Assembly (NCBI GenBank): GCA_017537965.1
Contig: JAFYJV010000011.1
Span: 81,608-145,607, forward strand
Direction: 5' to 3'
Origin: Bacteroidales bacterium
GTDB lineage: Bacteria > Bacteroidota > Bacteroidia > Bacteroidales > F082
DNA length: 64,000 bases
Part shown: piece after piece, positions 1 to 9,181 of the stretch
Numbering within the stretch: the stretch's first letter is position 1
Layout of the letters: every line of letters starts with the position of its first letter
Notes under the pieces: model-generated
The model's database searches: none
The model's input: the letters and a program-made list of their open reading frames with translations, nothing else
Told to the model about the DNA's origin: nothing
Made by a program: the position numbers and the translations under genes

Positions 1-2
1 GC

Positions 3-1550
3 TATAACAACAATCAGGCGGCGGTGATGAACATCGTTCCTATAGACATCCGTCCCAACGACAACGGCATCATCTATATCAGTGCCGATGGCGATGGCAA
101 TGGTTCTTCTTGGGAACACGCCACTTCCCATCTGGAGTATGCGACCTACCTTTCAAGCGGAAACAACATACGTCTTTGGGTCAAGAAAGGCACATATTAC
201 GGTGACAATTCGGATCCTGAAAACGCATTTTATATCCATGGGAAAAACAAGATCTACGGTAGTTTCAACGGGGATGAGCCCGAAGATTTTGACCTTAGCC
301 AGAGGGATTTTGTCAACAACGCAACCATTCTCGATGGACAAGGGATCAAGCGTGTGCTGAATCAGGATGATGTATTGACAAGTGGGAATAACGCTTTATG
401 GGATGGCTTCACCATTCAAAATGGTCATGCAGGAACAGGTGGAGGCGTCTATATCAATGGCTTTGTCACTTTAAAGAACTGCACGATTCGTGACAATGTC
501 GCTAATGCGATTGGCGGAGGCGTTTATATCAACTCATCCGATGCAGCCAACCAGGTGGTATTTGAGCAATGCAAGTTCATCGGCAACAGCGCTTCGATCG
601 GTGGCGGGATTTGCGACCGAAACGGCTGCGTTTTTACCAACTGTTTCATCAGTAACAATATTGCCACTACCAAAGGAGGCGGTATCTACATATACAACAA
701 TGCGGAGCCGGACATTAAAGGATGTGTCATCAGCAACAACAGCGCTGCTCAGGGTGGAGGCCTATACGTCCGAGGCAAATGTAGGATGTTCAACTGCGAT
801 ATTGTTATGAATGAAGCTACTGAGACATACGGTGGCTGTTTCAATGAAAACAACCGCAGCAGTTACCAGAGTTGCATCCTTTGGGGTAATCTTGCACAAG
901 GTGTTCCGAACCAGAACACAGGCTCGTGTTCATTTGAATATTGTGCTGTCCAAGGTGGCATTCCCGGTGAAGGCAACATAGACCTTCCAGCTGAAAATGA
1001 CGGCGAAGAACCCGGCGTTTTTATCCGTTTCAAGCAACCCGCACAAGGTGTGGGCTCCTCCTTTACCGAAGCTGATTGGGACATCCGTTCCAGAAGTATC
1101 TGTCTCAATAGCGGCATGCCTGGCAATGCCAATTATTCTACTGATTTGGCCGGACACCAACGTTTACAGCATGGAAGGATTGACATTGGCGCATACGAAA
1201 GGAATGCCTCTCTTACGCTTATCGATGCTTCCATTTGGAGTGGACAGACCTACTGGTTCAATAACTTTCCGCTCCACGAACCGGGTTATTATACAACAGT
1301 ATATCAGACATCTGAATGCGACAGTGTAGTGGGTCTTACACTGGAAGTGCTGTTGGAAATCGGAGAGCAACCAATAGACGATAATCCCGAGGATATTCTC
1401 TCGATAGATGTCTTATCTCTACATGGCCAGCGTCTAGGCGCATTGCATAGCCAAAATGAGATGGAATCGTTGCATTTGTCGTCAGGGTGCTATTTGTTGA
1501 GAATCCATACCCGTGAAGGCATCCGTTCCAAGAAGGTGATCCTCCCATAG
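3..1550 (+). CDS. Right-handed beta-helix surface protein with T9SS sorting tail (5' partial)
   Basis: The reading frame is open to the left window edge, so the N-terminus, including any signal peptide, is missing; the first in-frame start-like codons are GTG at 24 and ATG at 27. The visible part has many short Gly/Asn/Cys-rich turns of the type GGGVYI and NCTIRDN, about residues 110-280, typical of right-handed parallel beta-helix (polymorphic-outer-membrane/pectate-lyase-like) proteins. A linker with GQTYWFNNFPL and TSECDSVVGLTL resembles repeats found in Bacteroidales surface proteins. The last ~60 residues (LSIDVLSLHGQRLG ... SGCYLLRIHTREG...KKVILP) look like a type A T9SS sorting domain. 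Probable role: secreted or surface-anchored protein; ligand unknown. The stop lies 21 bp from the convergent C10 protease gene. Confidence 0.8.
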   Translation, partial: YNNNQAAVMNIVPIDIRPNDNGIIYISADGDGNGSSWEHATSHLEYATYLSSGNNIRLWVKKGTYYGDNSDPENAFYIHGKNKIYGSFNGDEPEDFDLSQRDFVNNATILDGQGIKRVLNQDDVLTSGNNALWDGFTIQNGHAGTGGGVYINGFVTLKNCTIRDNVANAIGGGVYINSSDAANQVVFEQCKFIGNSASIGGGICDRNGCVFTNCFISNNIATTKGGGIYIYNNAEPDIKGCVISNNSAAQGGGLYVRGKCRMFNCDIVMNEATETYGGCFNENNRSSYQSCILWGNLAQGVPNQNTGSCSFEYCAVQGGIPGEGNIDLPAENDGEEPGVFIRFKQPAQGVGSSFTEADWDIRSRSICLNSGMPGNANYSTDLAGHQRLQHGRIDIGAYERNASLTLIDASIWSGQTYWFNNFPLHEPGYYTTVYQTSECDSVVGLTLEVLLEIGEQPIDDNPEDILSIDVLSLHGQRLGALHSQNEMESLHLSSGCYLLRIHTREGIRSKKVILP

Positions 1551-1571
1551 CCCAAGCCACGGGAGGAGCCA

Positions 1572-4346
1572 TTACATCTTTACAATCTTCATGACCGCGT
1601 CACCAGTTTCAGCGGTGACATGAAGGAAATAGGCGCCTTGTCTCAAAGTGCTTATGTCCAGAGTGATACTATCGTCGCTTACCTCTTGAGTCAACACCAT
1701 TTGGCCAAGCATGTTGAGAACAGCAATTTGTCTCATTCCTCGAACGGTCACTTGAATCTTTCCATCGGTGGGATTGGGATACACTGACATTTGTTCGAAA
1801 TCGGTCTCTGACACTGTCATGGTTGCCCAGTCAACGTAGATCTCATTGGAGGGATTGGAGATGAGTTGGGGTGTCCTGCCAACAACAGAGTAGCAATAGG
1901 ATTGGCCGTATTCAGCAGAGGCGTCGAGATAGTTGCTTTCAGTGATGCCTTCAGCGATGAGCTCGCCGTTACGGTACACTGAATAGCTGTCAGCAAGCAT
2001 GGCAGTCTGCCAAGAGAGCTTGACCCCCTCTTCCATGACATCAGCTTCAAGATGTGCTGGAATGATGGTTTTGTTTACCTCCACGAAGTTCAGTGACGGG
2101 TCGGATTGGGACGAAGCAAATGACGAAGTGCCATGTGTTTGTGCGTAATAAGCTAATACAGCAAATTCATACGTCTCACAAGAAACTCCGTTCAATTTGA
2201 TCTCGACACTGGTTTGTGAAGTGGACTTGATATGGAAGAAATCCTCGTCCTTTGTACGACGGTAAACCTTATAACCGGAAACATTGGAGTTGATGGGGGC
2301 GTTCCAACTCAAACGAATTTTGTCATCCGAAAGTATTGTGTACCGTAGATCGAAGGGACTGGGGTAATCTGAAGCGGGTTGCACGTTGCAACTGTTTGAC
2401 GGATCCGATTCCACCATGCCGTTGAAAGCGGTGACATGGTAGGAATGGAAGTTGTTGTCAAGGGCAGCGTCTATATATGAGGCAGTCTCCGACAAATCAT
2501 ATAGCCTTCCGTCGCGATAAATAAAGAAGACAAAGTCGTCAGTTGGTTCCATTTGCCACTGGAGCAGTACGTCATTTTCTCTGACGTCAGCGGTGAGATG
2601 TGAAGGCACAGCGATTCGGTCGCCATTTTGACATGCGTTGGTGGCACGATAGAACACGCCGTTTCTCATGATTGAAGTGGAACCATCGAAAGAAGTCCTG
2701 GTGGTTCCGTCTACGTCCTTGATCTCAAAATGAATCTGGTCCACGGATAATTCGGAGGATTTCCAAGATATCGATACGACACTCAATGGCATCGTAACAG
2801 TCTGTGTCTGATTGGTGTTGGACAAGGATAAACGGGCTATCTCCTCTCCCATCCCGTCGGTAAAGACGAGGGAATTGCCTTTCCATCCCTGGTTGTTTGA
2901 CGAACTCATCTCAACTGTCCATGTACAGGAAGGACCCAGGATCACCTTATCTTCTGATGCAGCAAATCCCTTTGCGGTATTTGAGACGGCATAAACCGAG
3001 TAAGATACCATCGTGGGAAGATAATGGTCGGTGAAGCTCATGGCTTGTCCTGGAGCTGGATTGTTAAAGACATGAATGGGTTTCTCATTACGGCACACCA
3101 CAACTTGATCGATGGTTCCCAAAGGCTCGTTGTGAATATTGTTCACAGGATTTGTCCAGGAAAGGACCGCGGAAAACTCCGTGTCGCCTAACGATTCCAC
3201 GGTAAGGTTTTCAGGAGCCAATGGCATGGAAGTATAGACTGCAGATGGAACAAAGTTTTTGATAGTACCTGCCCAATTGGCGTAGTCGATCTCATCAATG
3301 ACAAACCAGCCATCACTGCTGCCTCCCCATCCCCAATTGAAGTGGAAAAGGTCGTTGTCATCGTACCCGTCGCATACAAAGGCATGTCCTCCGCTGTTGC
3401 TGTATCCTGAATAATACACGGGCCAACCCAAGTCGAATTGTTGCTTAAGCATGGTTTTCCAATTTCCGAGCGAATAGTATTCGCGGTATTCCAGTTCCGC
3501 CATATTGCTGTATGAGAAATACTGTTGGATGACACCAGGAACGTCCTGCGAATAGGCACCGCTGCCGTTGGGAGAAAACTGCATGTTGACTGCCACGCCA
3601 CAATGATACATGAGCAGCGCAACGGCTTCGATCTCCTCTGCTGGAGAGTCTGAAAAGAGTTTCAAAGGCATGTGTTCCCAGTCGTAGGTGGTTGCACCAA
3701 AATTGGCTGAGAGCACACCATAGGAGCTGTAATAGGAATGGCTTCCTGTTCCTTGGAGGGGATGTTCCCAATAGCGCATCACCTGTGACATGGCTGTGGC
3801 AACACAACCTGCATAGCAACGGCCTCCAGGACCCGATCCTGCCTCAGGGGAATATAGGTTGTATGGCGAGTTTTGATTCCACTTGGTCTTGCAAAGATAA
3901 GTCGCCCCTTTCCCACCATTTCGTGAAATGGTTTTCCCTTTGGTTAGCAGCGACTGCCATTCATTTTCGGCATCATCGTAATAAACTGCATGTGGACTCG
4001 TACGCGCTTCCATGATCTTCTCAAGATAGAAATCCAGTTCAGGAGAGCGGTTCTCTGTTTCAAAAACACCTTCCTGGGAATATCCTGTGATAGGCCTAAA
4101 GCGGTCATCTGCAGAGACGATGACGAAGCCGGTCTCACCGACATTGAAGACATAAAAACAAGTTTCACCCCGATTTGTCTGTCCAGAATAGACCCATTCC
4201 AAGTTATTTGAGGATCGTGCTGGATCAAACGTGGCGGCTACAAAACGCTGTCCGACGAGTCGGGCCGTTTCCATGTTGACGGGTCCGGCAAAGGCCACTG
4301 TTATGCCAATCATGAGTGTTATTGCGAGAGAAAGTAGTTTTTTCAT
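1572..4346 (-). CDS. C10 (streptopain-like) cysteine protease with T9SS sorting tail
   Basis: 924 residues. Signal peptide at 1-20 (MKKLLSLAITLMIGITVAFA), then a Spi-like pro-region, then a peptidase C10 core. The catalytic cysteine is C181 in AGCVATAMSQ and the catalytic histidine H321 in GGHAFVCDGY, followed by HFNWGWGG (335-342), the family signature. Downstream are beta-sandwich (fibronectin III-like) repeats at about 370-840 with motifs such as LSWNAPINSNVSGYKVYRR. A C-terminal sorting domain starts near VYPNPTDGKI and ends YFLHVTAETGDAVMKIVKM. Known relatives are streptopain and interpain/periodontain-type proteases of Bacteroidales. Likely exported by Sec and then T9SS to the surface. 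No TAnnTTTG element is seen in its short upstream region, which instead holds the hairpin of the upstream lipoprotein gene. Confidence 0.93.
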   Translation of the reverse strand: MKKLLSLAITLMIGITVAFAGPVNMETARLVGQRFVAATFDPARSSNNLEWVYSGQTNRGETCFYVFNVGETGFVIVSADDRFRPITGYSQEGVFETENRSPELDFYLEKIMEARTSPHAVYYDDAENEWQSLLTKGKTISRNGGKGATYLCKTKWNQNSPYNLYSPEAGSGPGGRCYAGCVATAMSQVMRYWEHPLQGTGSHSYYSSYGVLSANFGATTYDWEHMPLKLFSDSPAEEIEAVALLMYHCGVAVNMQFSPNGSGAYSQDVPGVIQQYFSYSNMAELEYREYYSLGNWKTMLKQQFDLGWPVYYSGYSNSGGHAFVCDGYDDNDLFHFNWGWGGSSDGWFVIDEIDYANWAGTIKNFVPSAVYTSMPLAPENLTVESLGDTEFSAVLSWTNPVNNIHNEPLGTIDQVVVCRNEKPIHVFNNPAPGQAMSFTDHYLPTMVSYSVYAVSNTAKGFAASEDKVILGPSCTWTVEMSSSNNQGWKGNSLVFTDGMGEEIARLSLSNTNQTQTVTMPLSVVSISWKSSELSVDQIHFEIKDVDGTTRTSFDGSTSIMRNGVFYRATNACQNGDRIAVPSHLTADVRENDVLLQWQMEPTDDFVFFIYRDGRLYDLSETASYIDAALDNNFHSYHVTAFNGMVESDPSNSCNVQPASDYPSPFDLRYTILSDDKIRLSWNAPINSNVSGYKVYRRTKDEDFFHIKSTSQTSVEIKLNGVSCETYEFAVLAYYAQTHGTSSFASSQSDPSLNFVEVNKTIIPAHLEADVMEEGVKLSWQTAMLADSYSVYRNGELIAEGITESNYLDASAEYGQSYCYSVVGRTPQLISNPSNEIYVDWATMTVSETDFEQMSVYPNPTDGKIQVTVRGMRQIAVLNMLGQMVLTQEVSDDSITLDISTLRQGAYFLHVTAETGDAVMKIVKM

Positions 4347-4394
4347 TGTTGTATGGTAGCGGATTATGGAATAAATAATTGTAAATGCATGAAG

Positions 4395-4419
4395 AAGGGA
4401 TGGCGATAGGCCATCCCTT
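4395..4419 (-). terminator. Hairpin after the small lipoprotein gene
   Basis: Perfect 10-bp stem AAGGGATGGC (4395-4404) / GCCATCCCTT (4410-4419) with a 5-nt loop. On the minus strand it lies 28 bp after the lipoprotein stop codon. The following tract is only TTCTTC, so termination may be weak; partial read-through into the C10 protease gene is plausible. Confidence 0.55.
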
Positions 4420-4447
4420 GATCGTTTGTGTTGAGCAGCTGAAGGGC

Positions 4448-4813
4448 TTATTCAACTTCTTCCACGGGTTCATCGAGAGGAGTGTCCTCGTCGTCGCCCC
4501 AGAAGTCATCATCCTTGCAGTTGAGTTCGGCCTTCTTGTCAGCCATGACTTTTTCCATCGTGTTGGAGAGGTCTTCAAGTTGCTTCTGTTCCTCTGCGGA
4601 CATAGCATCAACACCTTCAACACCGAGGATGCCGAGGATGCCGAATGCAGCCATGTCGAGTTCGTCACAAGTCTTGGCTTGTTTGATGGACTCGGAAACC
4701 TTGTCGTAAATCTTCTTTGATTCATTGAAAGCTTTTGAATGACCATTACCACCGCAGGAAGCCATGGCAATCAGGATTGCGCTCATTACGAAAGCGAATA
4801 ACGTTTTCTTCAT
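4448..4813 (-). CDS. Small acidic lipoprotein, function unknown
   Basis: 121 residues. Lipoprotein signal with lipobox ending MASC (Cys20), followed by GGNG. The middle (about 30-95) is predicted helical, with NESKKIYDKVSESIKQAK and SAEEQKQLEDLSNTMEKVM, and the tail is strongly acidic (DDDFWGDDEDT...EPVEEVE). I do not recognise a family. It has its own -7 element (4850-4857) and is followed by a hairpin. Likely attached to the periplasmic or outer face of an envelope membrane. Confidence 0.8.
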   Translation of the reverse strand: MKKTLFAFVMSAILIAMASCGGNGHSKAFNESKKIYDKVSESIKQAKTCDELDMAAFGILGILGVEGVDAMSAEEQKQLEDLSNTMEKVMADKKAELNCKDDDFWGDDEDTPLDEPVEEVE

Positions 4814-4849
4814 TGTTAATTAGTTTTGATTGATGATGTTTTTACCCAA

Positions 4850-4857
4850 CAAAAATA
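4850..4857 (-). promoter_or_regulatory. TATTTTTG -7 element, small lipoprotein
   Basis: Matches the Bacteroidota TAnnTTTG consensus on the minus strand, 36 bp before the lipoprotein start codon. A -33 TTG was not pinned down. Confidence 0.55.
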
Positions 4858-4917
4858 AACACTTTTCTTGAAATACAAACAAAAAATATCGTTTTTTTTT
4901 TATATTGATTCTTTTTC

Positions 4918-4925
4918 TATCTTTG
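4918..4925 (+). promoter_or_regulatory. TATCTTTG -7 element, TonB receptor
   Basis: Consensus Bacteroidota -7 element 17 bp upstream of the receptor start. The region to its left is A/T-rich with long T runs. Confidence 0.65.
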
Positions 4926-4942
4926 CGGCCTTGAAATGATTT

Positions 4943-7900
4943 ATGCTCATGAAACGTATTACGCTGTTTTTGCTACTATTGCTTCAAACTTTCGCATTGG
5001 TTGGACAGATCACAGATGCTTCCATTAACGGGAAGATCACCGATATTAATAATAAAGTGTTGTCGCAAGCGACTGTCATTGCCACTTATCTTCCGACAGG
5101 TACTCGTTACAATGCCGTGTCGGACAAAGATGGTCACTATCACCTGCAGCAACTCCGTCCAGGCGGTCCTTATTCCATTGAGGTCCGCTCCATGGGCTTT
5201 CAGGCCAAGACCATTAATGGCATCCAGATTGGATTGGGAGAGCATTATGTGCTCAATGTGACCTTGGAGGTGTCGGACACTCCTCTTATGGAAGTCACCA
5301 TCTCCGCCGAGGCATTGTCCGACAAAGGAAGCGGCAACGGCGGCATCACCACTTCGGTGACTTCCGAACAGATAGCCATGTTGCCTACCATCAGCCGTAG
5401 CATGAACGATGTGTTGGCGTTGACTCCACAAGCTGTCACCACATCCGATGGACTTGCCATCGGTGGTGGCAACTATCGCCAGTCGTATGTCAACGTGGAC
5501 GGCGCCTCATTCCATAACTCCTACGGGATAGGAAACAACCTTCCTGCAGGTGGCTCTCCAATAGCCCTTGATGCCTTGGAAGCCATCAACATCAGCATCG
5601 CTCCATACGACGTGCGTCAGAGCGGCTTTACTGGCGGAGTGGTCAACGCCATCACCAAAAGCGGCAGCAACGATCTCCATGTCCACCTATACGACTACTT
5701 CACGCATGATAAGATGATCGGTACTGAATTTGGCGTGAAAGACATCCACGGACTCTATCCCGAAAGGCTCAAACTCGAAAGGTCGCTCGAAAACACTATT
5801 GGCGTTTCCGTGGGCGGACCCATTGTCAAGGACAAGCTGTTCTACTTCATCAACATGGAATACCAAAGCGACATCGACAATGGACAGTCGCGTCTGGCAC
5901 GTGAACGCGAAGGTGCCGACTGGGGCAACGGAACGCAATACAACCGTCCCACCGTTACCAAGATGGATGAGATACGGAATTATCTGCAAGAGGCCTACGG
6001 CTACGATCCGGGTCCCTATCAGAACTATACCTTCAGCACCCCTGACTACCGTTTTCTGGCCCGTTTGGATTGGAACATCAACAAAGACAACCGCCTTCAA
6101 TTCAGGTATTCCACAGTGAGACACCAGTTCTTTTCCACCCCGTCCAACTCCATCACTCCACTTAGCAGCAGCCTGTACAATAAAAACAGCTATGGACGCT
6201 GCACCGACTATGCCATGTATTTCGAGAGTTCCAACTACATCCAACAGCGGAACTTCAGTTCGGCGGCCGCTGAGTTGAACAGCCGTTTCCTCAACGGAAG
6301 GCTAAGCAACATGCTTCGTGCGGTCTATTCGTTGCAATATGAACCCCGAAAGATGACTAGGGACGTCTTCCCCACCGTTGATATCCTCGAGCCGCTGGAG
6401 GACGGCACCAAGACTGTCTATACCTCGTTCGGCCCCGATCCATTTACATACGGTACGGGTAGCAAAGTACACACCTTCATTGCCACGGATGAGTTGAGTT
6501 ACTACACGGGCATGCACCATCTCATCGGAGGACTGCAGTTTGAGCTCGACAAGACCATCAACGGCTTCATGCAAGGTGGTGCAGGCTATTATGTTTACAA
6601 TTCATGGGACGATTTCGTGAGCAATGCCACGCCAGCGGCTTTCACTGTCACTTTTGGCAACAACGATGCCCATGAGCAGGCATTCCCCTCGTTCAACTAT
6701 CTCCAGTATTCGCTCTATGCACAAGACAAAATCACGCTTTCCGAGCATTTCGATCTCACTGCCGGACTTCGTCTTGAGTTGCCCTGCTATCCTTCCATAG
6801 CCGACTACAACACCAACCTTGAGTTCGACTCTCTTGCCGCTCTCCCATCCTCTTTCCAAGGGCTCTCAACGGCTGACATGCCTCAATCCAAGCCGAATCT
6901 GTCCCCACGTATGGGGTTCCAATGGGATATCCTCGGTAATGGTAAATTGCGTCTTCAAGGAGGAAGCGGCATCTATACCGGTCGCATTCCTTTGGTGTGG
7001 ATCGTTACCGCAGTTTGCAACAGCAACGTTGCCCAATGCCAATACCTCACCTATGGGAAAGATGTCGGGTTCTATCCCACTGTCGACGAGATGATAGCTC
7101 ATAACCCTGATTTTCTCAAGACGGGTGAGCTGCCAGCGCCACAATATGCCACCATCCTTGACAAGTCGTTGAAGATGCCTCAATCATGGAAATCATCACT
7201 GAGTCTCGATGGTCAACTTCCAGGCGGTGTCAAGGCTTCAATTGAAGGTGTTTTCAGCAAGGATTTGACCAGTGTGACAGTTACACGTCTTGGTATCAAG
7301 CAGGATACCATCATCCAGTTGCCAGGTGAGCTGACTCCACGTGTACATTGGACGGGAGAAGGCATGAAGAACTCCATTGGACTTAGTGTCAATCCATTTC
7401 TTATCACCAACAGCGAACTCAACGGGTATTACTACTCCCTCACCAGTCAGTTGTCAAAGGCATTCCCGTTTGGTTTGAGTTTGATGGCAGCCTATACCTA
7501 TGCAAAAGGCGTCAACGTCATCGACGGCTTGGGCGATCAGGTGATGACGGCTTACACGAGCAATACCTATGGTGTCAACGGCTCCAATATGGAAGAACTT
7601 GGCTATAGTTCATACGTGGCGCCACATCATCTTTTGCTGAATGCTTCATGGAGCTGGCAAACAGGCAAGCATACCAAAGAAACAATTTCATTGTATTATA
7701 CAGGATTCAACCATTGTTATGTCGGCAACTTCAGTTATTCACGTTATAGCTATACCCTGTCAAGCAATGTCAATGGTGACGGTGGAGCTAACAGCTTGAT
7801 TTACATCCCCACAGAGAAGCAGCTGTTGCAAACCTTGAAGGATCAATACGTCAGTGCTGAGAACGCCGCCGCCTTCAATGATTTCATCAATGCCGATCCC

Positions 7901-8212
7901 TATCTCAGTGAACATCGTGGTGAGTATGCCATGAGAGGTGCTGCCATAGCTCCATGGCGTCATTTGTTCAATCTAAAGTATGAAAGATCTTATACTTTCT
8001 GCAAGGGACAAACGCTTGGCGTTGGCATTGATGTTTACAACGTCGCCAACCTTCTTTATCGCGGATGGGGTAACATTCAGCGTTTGAGCAGCAGTGACAT
8101 CCTGACTATTACCACTGATGGCCTGTATCGCTTCAACGAGCCTGATTGGAATGCATACGCCAACGTGATCTCTACTTGGTCGGCGGCGCTGAGCCTAAGA
8201 TACCTGTTTTAA
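4943..8212 (+). CDS. Oar-like TonB-dependent outer-membrane receptor
   Basis: 1089 residues. Signal peptide (ITLFLLLLLQTFALVGQ); the start may be M1 (4943) or M3 (4949, MKRITLF). Residues ~25-110 form a carboxypeptidase-regulatory-like domain (ASINGKITDINNKVLSQATVIATYLPTGTRY...DGHYHL). The plug follows (~120-240; TSEQIAMLPTISRSMNDVLALTPQA, then NAITKSGSNDLH), then a long beta-barrel ending in an aromatic residue (ALSLRYLF). This layout matches Oar-type receptors. There is no SusD partner beside it, so a glycan-uptake SusCD pair is unlikely; the substrate is unknown. The stop codon overlaps that of the convergent aroC by 4 bp (TTAA). Confidence 0.9.
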   Translation: MLMKRITLFLLLLLQTFALVGQITDASINGKITDINNKVLSQATVIATYLPTGTRYNAVSDKDGHYHLQQLRPGGPYSIEVRSMGFQAKTINGIQIGLGEHYVLNVTLEVSDTPLMEVTISAEALSDKGSGNGGITTSVTSEQIAMLPTISRSMNDVLALTPQAVTTSDGLAIGGGNYRQSYVNVDGASFHNSYGIGNNLPAGGSPIALDALEAINISIAPYDVRQSGFTGGVVNAITKSGSNDLHVHLYDYFTHDKMIGTEFGVKDIHGLYPERLKLERSLENTIGVSVGGPIVKDKLFYFINMEYQSDIDNGQSRLAREREGADWGNGTQYNRPTVTKMDEIRNYLQEAYGYDPGPYQNYTFSTPDYRFLARLDWNINKDNRLQFRYSTVRHQFFSTPSNSITPLSSSLYNKNSYGRCTDYAMYFESSNYIQQRNFSSAAAELNSRFLNGRLSNMLRAVYSLQYEPRKMTRDVFPTVDILEPLEDGTKTVYTSFGPDPFTYGTGSKVHTFIATDELSYYTGMHHLIGGLQFELDKTINGFMQGGAGYYVYNSWDDFVSNATPAAFTVTFGNNDAHEQAFPSFNYLQYSLYAQDKITLSEHFDLTAGLRLELPCYPSIADYNTNLEFDSLAALPSSFQGLSTADMPQSKPNLSPRMGFQWDILGNGKLRLQGGSGIYTGRIPLVWIVTAVCNSNVAQCQYLTYGKDVGFYPTVDEMIAHNPDFLKTGELPAPQYATILDKSLKMPQSWKSSLSLDGQLPGGVKASIEGVFSKDLTSVTVTRLGIKQDTIIQLPGELTPRVHWTGEGMKNSIGLSVNPFLITNSELNGYYYSLTSQLSKAFPFGLSLMAAYTYAKGVNVIDGLGDQVMTAYTSNTYGVNGSNMEELGYSSYVAPHHLLLNASWSWQTGKHTKETISLYYTGFNHCYVGNFSYSRYSYTLSSNVNGDGGANSLIYIPTEKQLLQTLKDQYVSAENAAAFNDFINADPYLSEHRGEYAMRGAAIAPWRHLFNLKYERSYTFCKGQTLGVGIDVYNVANLLYRGWGNIQRLSSSDILTITTDGLYRFNEPDWNAYANVISTWSAALSLRYLF

Positions 8213-9156
8213 TGAGATTGCATCAATAGCGCATCCACAGAAACCAATGCGGCCATTGCCTCGATGATGACGGTTGCCCTTGGCAAGGCGCAGACGTCGT
8301 GACGGTCGCCTCTACCTAAGGTAGGAATGGGCTTGAAAGCCACATTGAAACACACCTCTTCTCCATTGGTGATGCCGCCTTGAACACCGCCGGAATGGTT
8401 GGTCAGAAACTTTACGGAACCGTTTTCTTCAAAGACCATTTGGTCGTTGGCTTCAGAGCCTCGCATGGAGGCCATGGCGAAACCGTCGCCATATTCAAAG
8501 CCCTTGACGGCAGGGATGCTGAACATCGCCTTGGCGAGACAAGCCTGAAACTTGTCAAACATGGGTTCGCCCAATCCGGCGGGAAGTCCATTGATGCTTC
8601 CCTTGACGATGCCGCCAACGGTGTCGCCTTCGTCCCTGCATTGACGCAACAAAGCCTCAATGCGCTTAGGATTAGTCTCTCCTGCGATGCTTTTCACTTC
8701 AGTATGGATTTCAATACCATGTTGTGCCAAGATTTGGTTGGCGATGGCTCCTGCCACCACTACGGGTACGGTGGTTCTTGCCGAGGCCCTTCCTCCTCCG
8801 CGCCAGTCACGGATGCCATATTTCTGCTGATAGGTGAAGTCGGCATGGGAAGGACGAAACACTTCTTTCAGGTCGGCATAATCTTCGGGACGGGCATCAG
8901 TGTTTCTAACAATGAAGGCGATGGGCGTTCCAAGGGTCACTCCGTCAAGGAGTCCCGATAAAAACTCAACCTCGTCGGATTCCCTTCGGTGGGAATCCGA
9001 CGAGGTTGTACCTGTGGCGCGTCTTGAGAGTGTCTTTTTGATCAGTTGTTGATCGATCTTCAAACCTGAGGGACATCCGTCAATCACTCCCCCAATGGCG
9101 GCGCCGTGCGATTCGCCAAAGGTGGTCAAACGGAATATTTCCCCTATCGTATTCAA
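8209..9156 (-). CDS. aroC: Chorismate synthase, compact form with TTG start
   Basis: Makes chorismate from 5-enolpyruvylshikimate-3-phosphate with reduced FMN, the last step of the shikimate pathway. Family motifs are present: GESHG with H17, FRPSHADFTYQQKYG with H104, GGGRASAR, GLPAGLGEP, HSGGVQGGI and DRHDVCALPRA. At 315 residues it is shorter than the usual ~350-390. Compared from memory with E. coli and Bacteroides AroC, loops are trimmed after EIHTEVKSIAG and between AFKPIPTL and DRHD. The usual SSARET is ASARTT here. The only start fitting the conserved N-terminus (NTIGEIFR) is TTG at 9156, formed at the edge of a heptamer array. A perfect 18-bp inverted repeat covers codons ~50-64. Follows the DUF349 gene by 25 bp and is probably co-transcribed. 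Confidence 0.93.
   Translation of the reverse strand: MNTIGEIFRLTTFGESHGAAIGGVIDGCPSGLKIDQQLIKKTLSRRATGTTSSDSHRRESDEVEFLSGLLDGVTLGTPIAFIVRNTDARPEDYADLKEVFRPSHADFTYQQKYGIRDWRGGGRASARTTVPVVVAGAIANQILAQHGIEIHTEVKSIAGETNPKRIEALLRQCRDEGDTVGGIVKGSINGLPAGLGEPMFDKFQACLAKAMFSIPAVKGFEYGDGFAMASMRGSEANDQMVFEENGSVKFLTNHSGGVQGGITNGEEVCFNVAFKPIPTLGRGDRHDVCALPRATVIIEAMAALVSVDALLMQSH
8967..9008. repeat. Perfect 18-bp inverted repeat inside aroC
   Basis: Arms CAACCTCGTCGGATTCCC (8967-8984) and its exact reverse complement (8991-9008), loop TTCGGT. It lies wholly within the aroC coding frame, encoding roughly TTSSDSHRRESDEVE, and would form a strong mRNA hairpin near the 5' end of the message. Confidence 0.95.
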
Positions 9157-9176
9157 CTTCTGTCTACTGACTTCTT
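9156..9176. repeat. Heptamer array (3 copies) at the aroC start
   Basis: Plus-strand units ACTTCTG, TCTACTG, ACTTCTT. On the coding (minus) strand the last unit is AGAAGTT followed by G, so the aroC TTG start codon uses the repeat's final TT. Same consensus (ACTTCTN) as arrays near 21.7, 22.7 and 40.8 kb. Confidence 0.8.
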
Positions 9177-9181
9177 TTTTC

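Noticed and set aside
8209-9156. Frameshifted or truncated aroC pseudogene
   Set aside because: The frame is uninterrupted from the canonical N-terminus to the C-terminal RHD motif and EAMAALV segment, so the short loops look like real deletions in a continuous gene.
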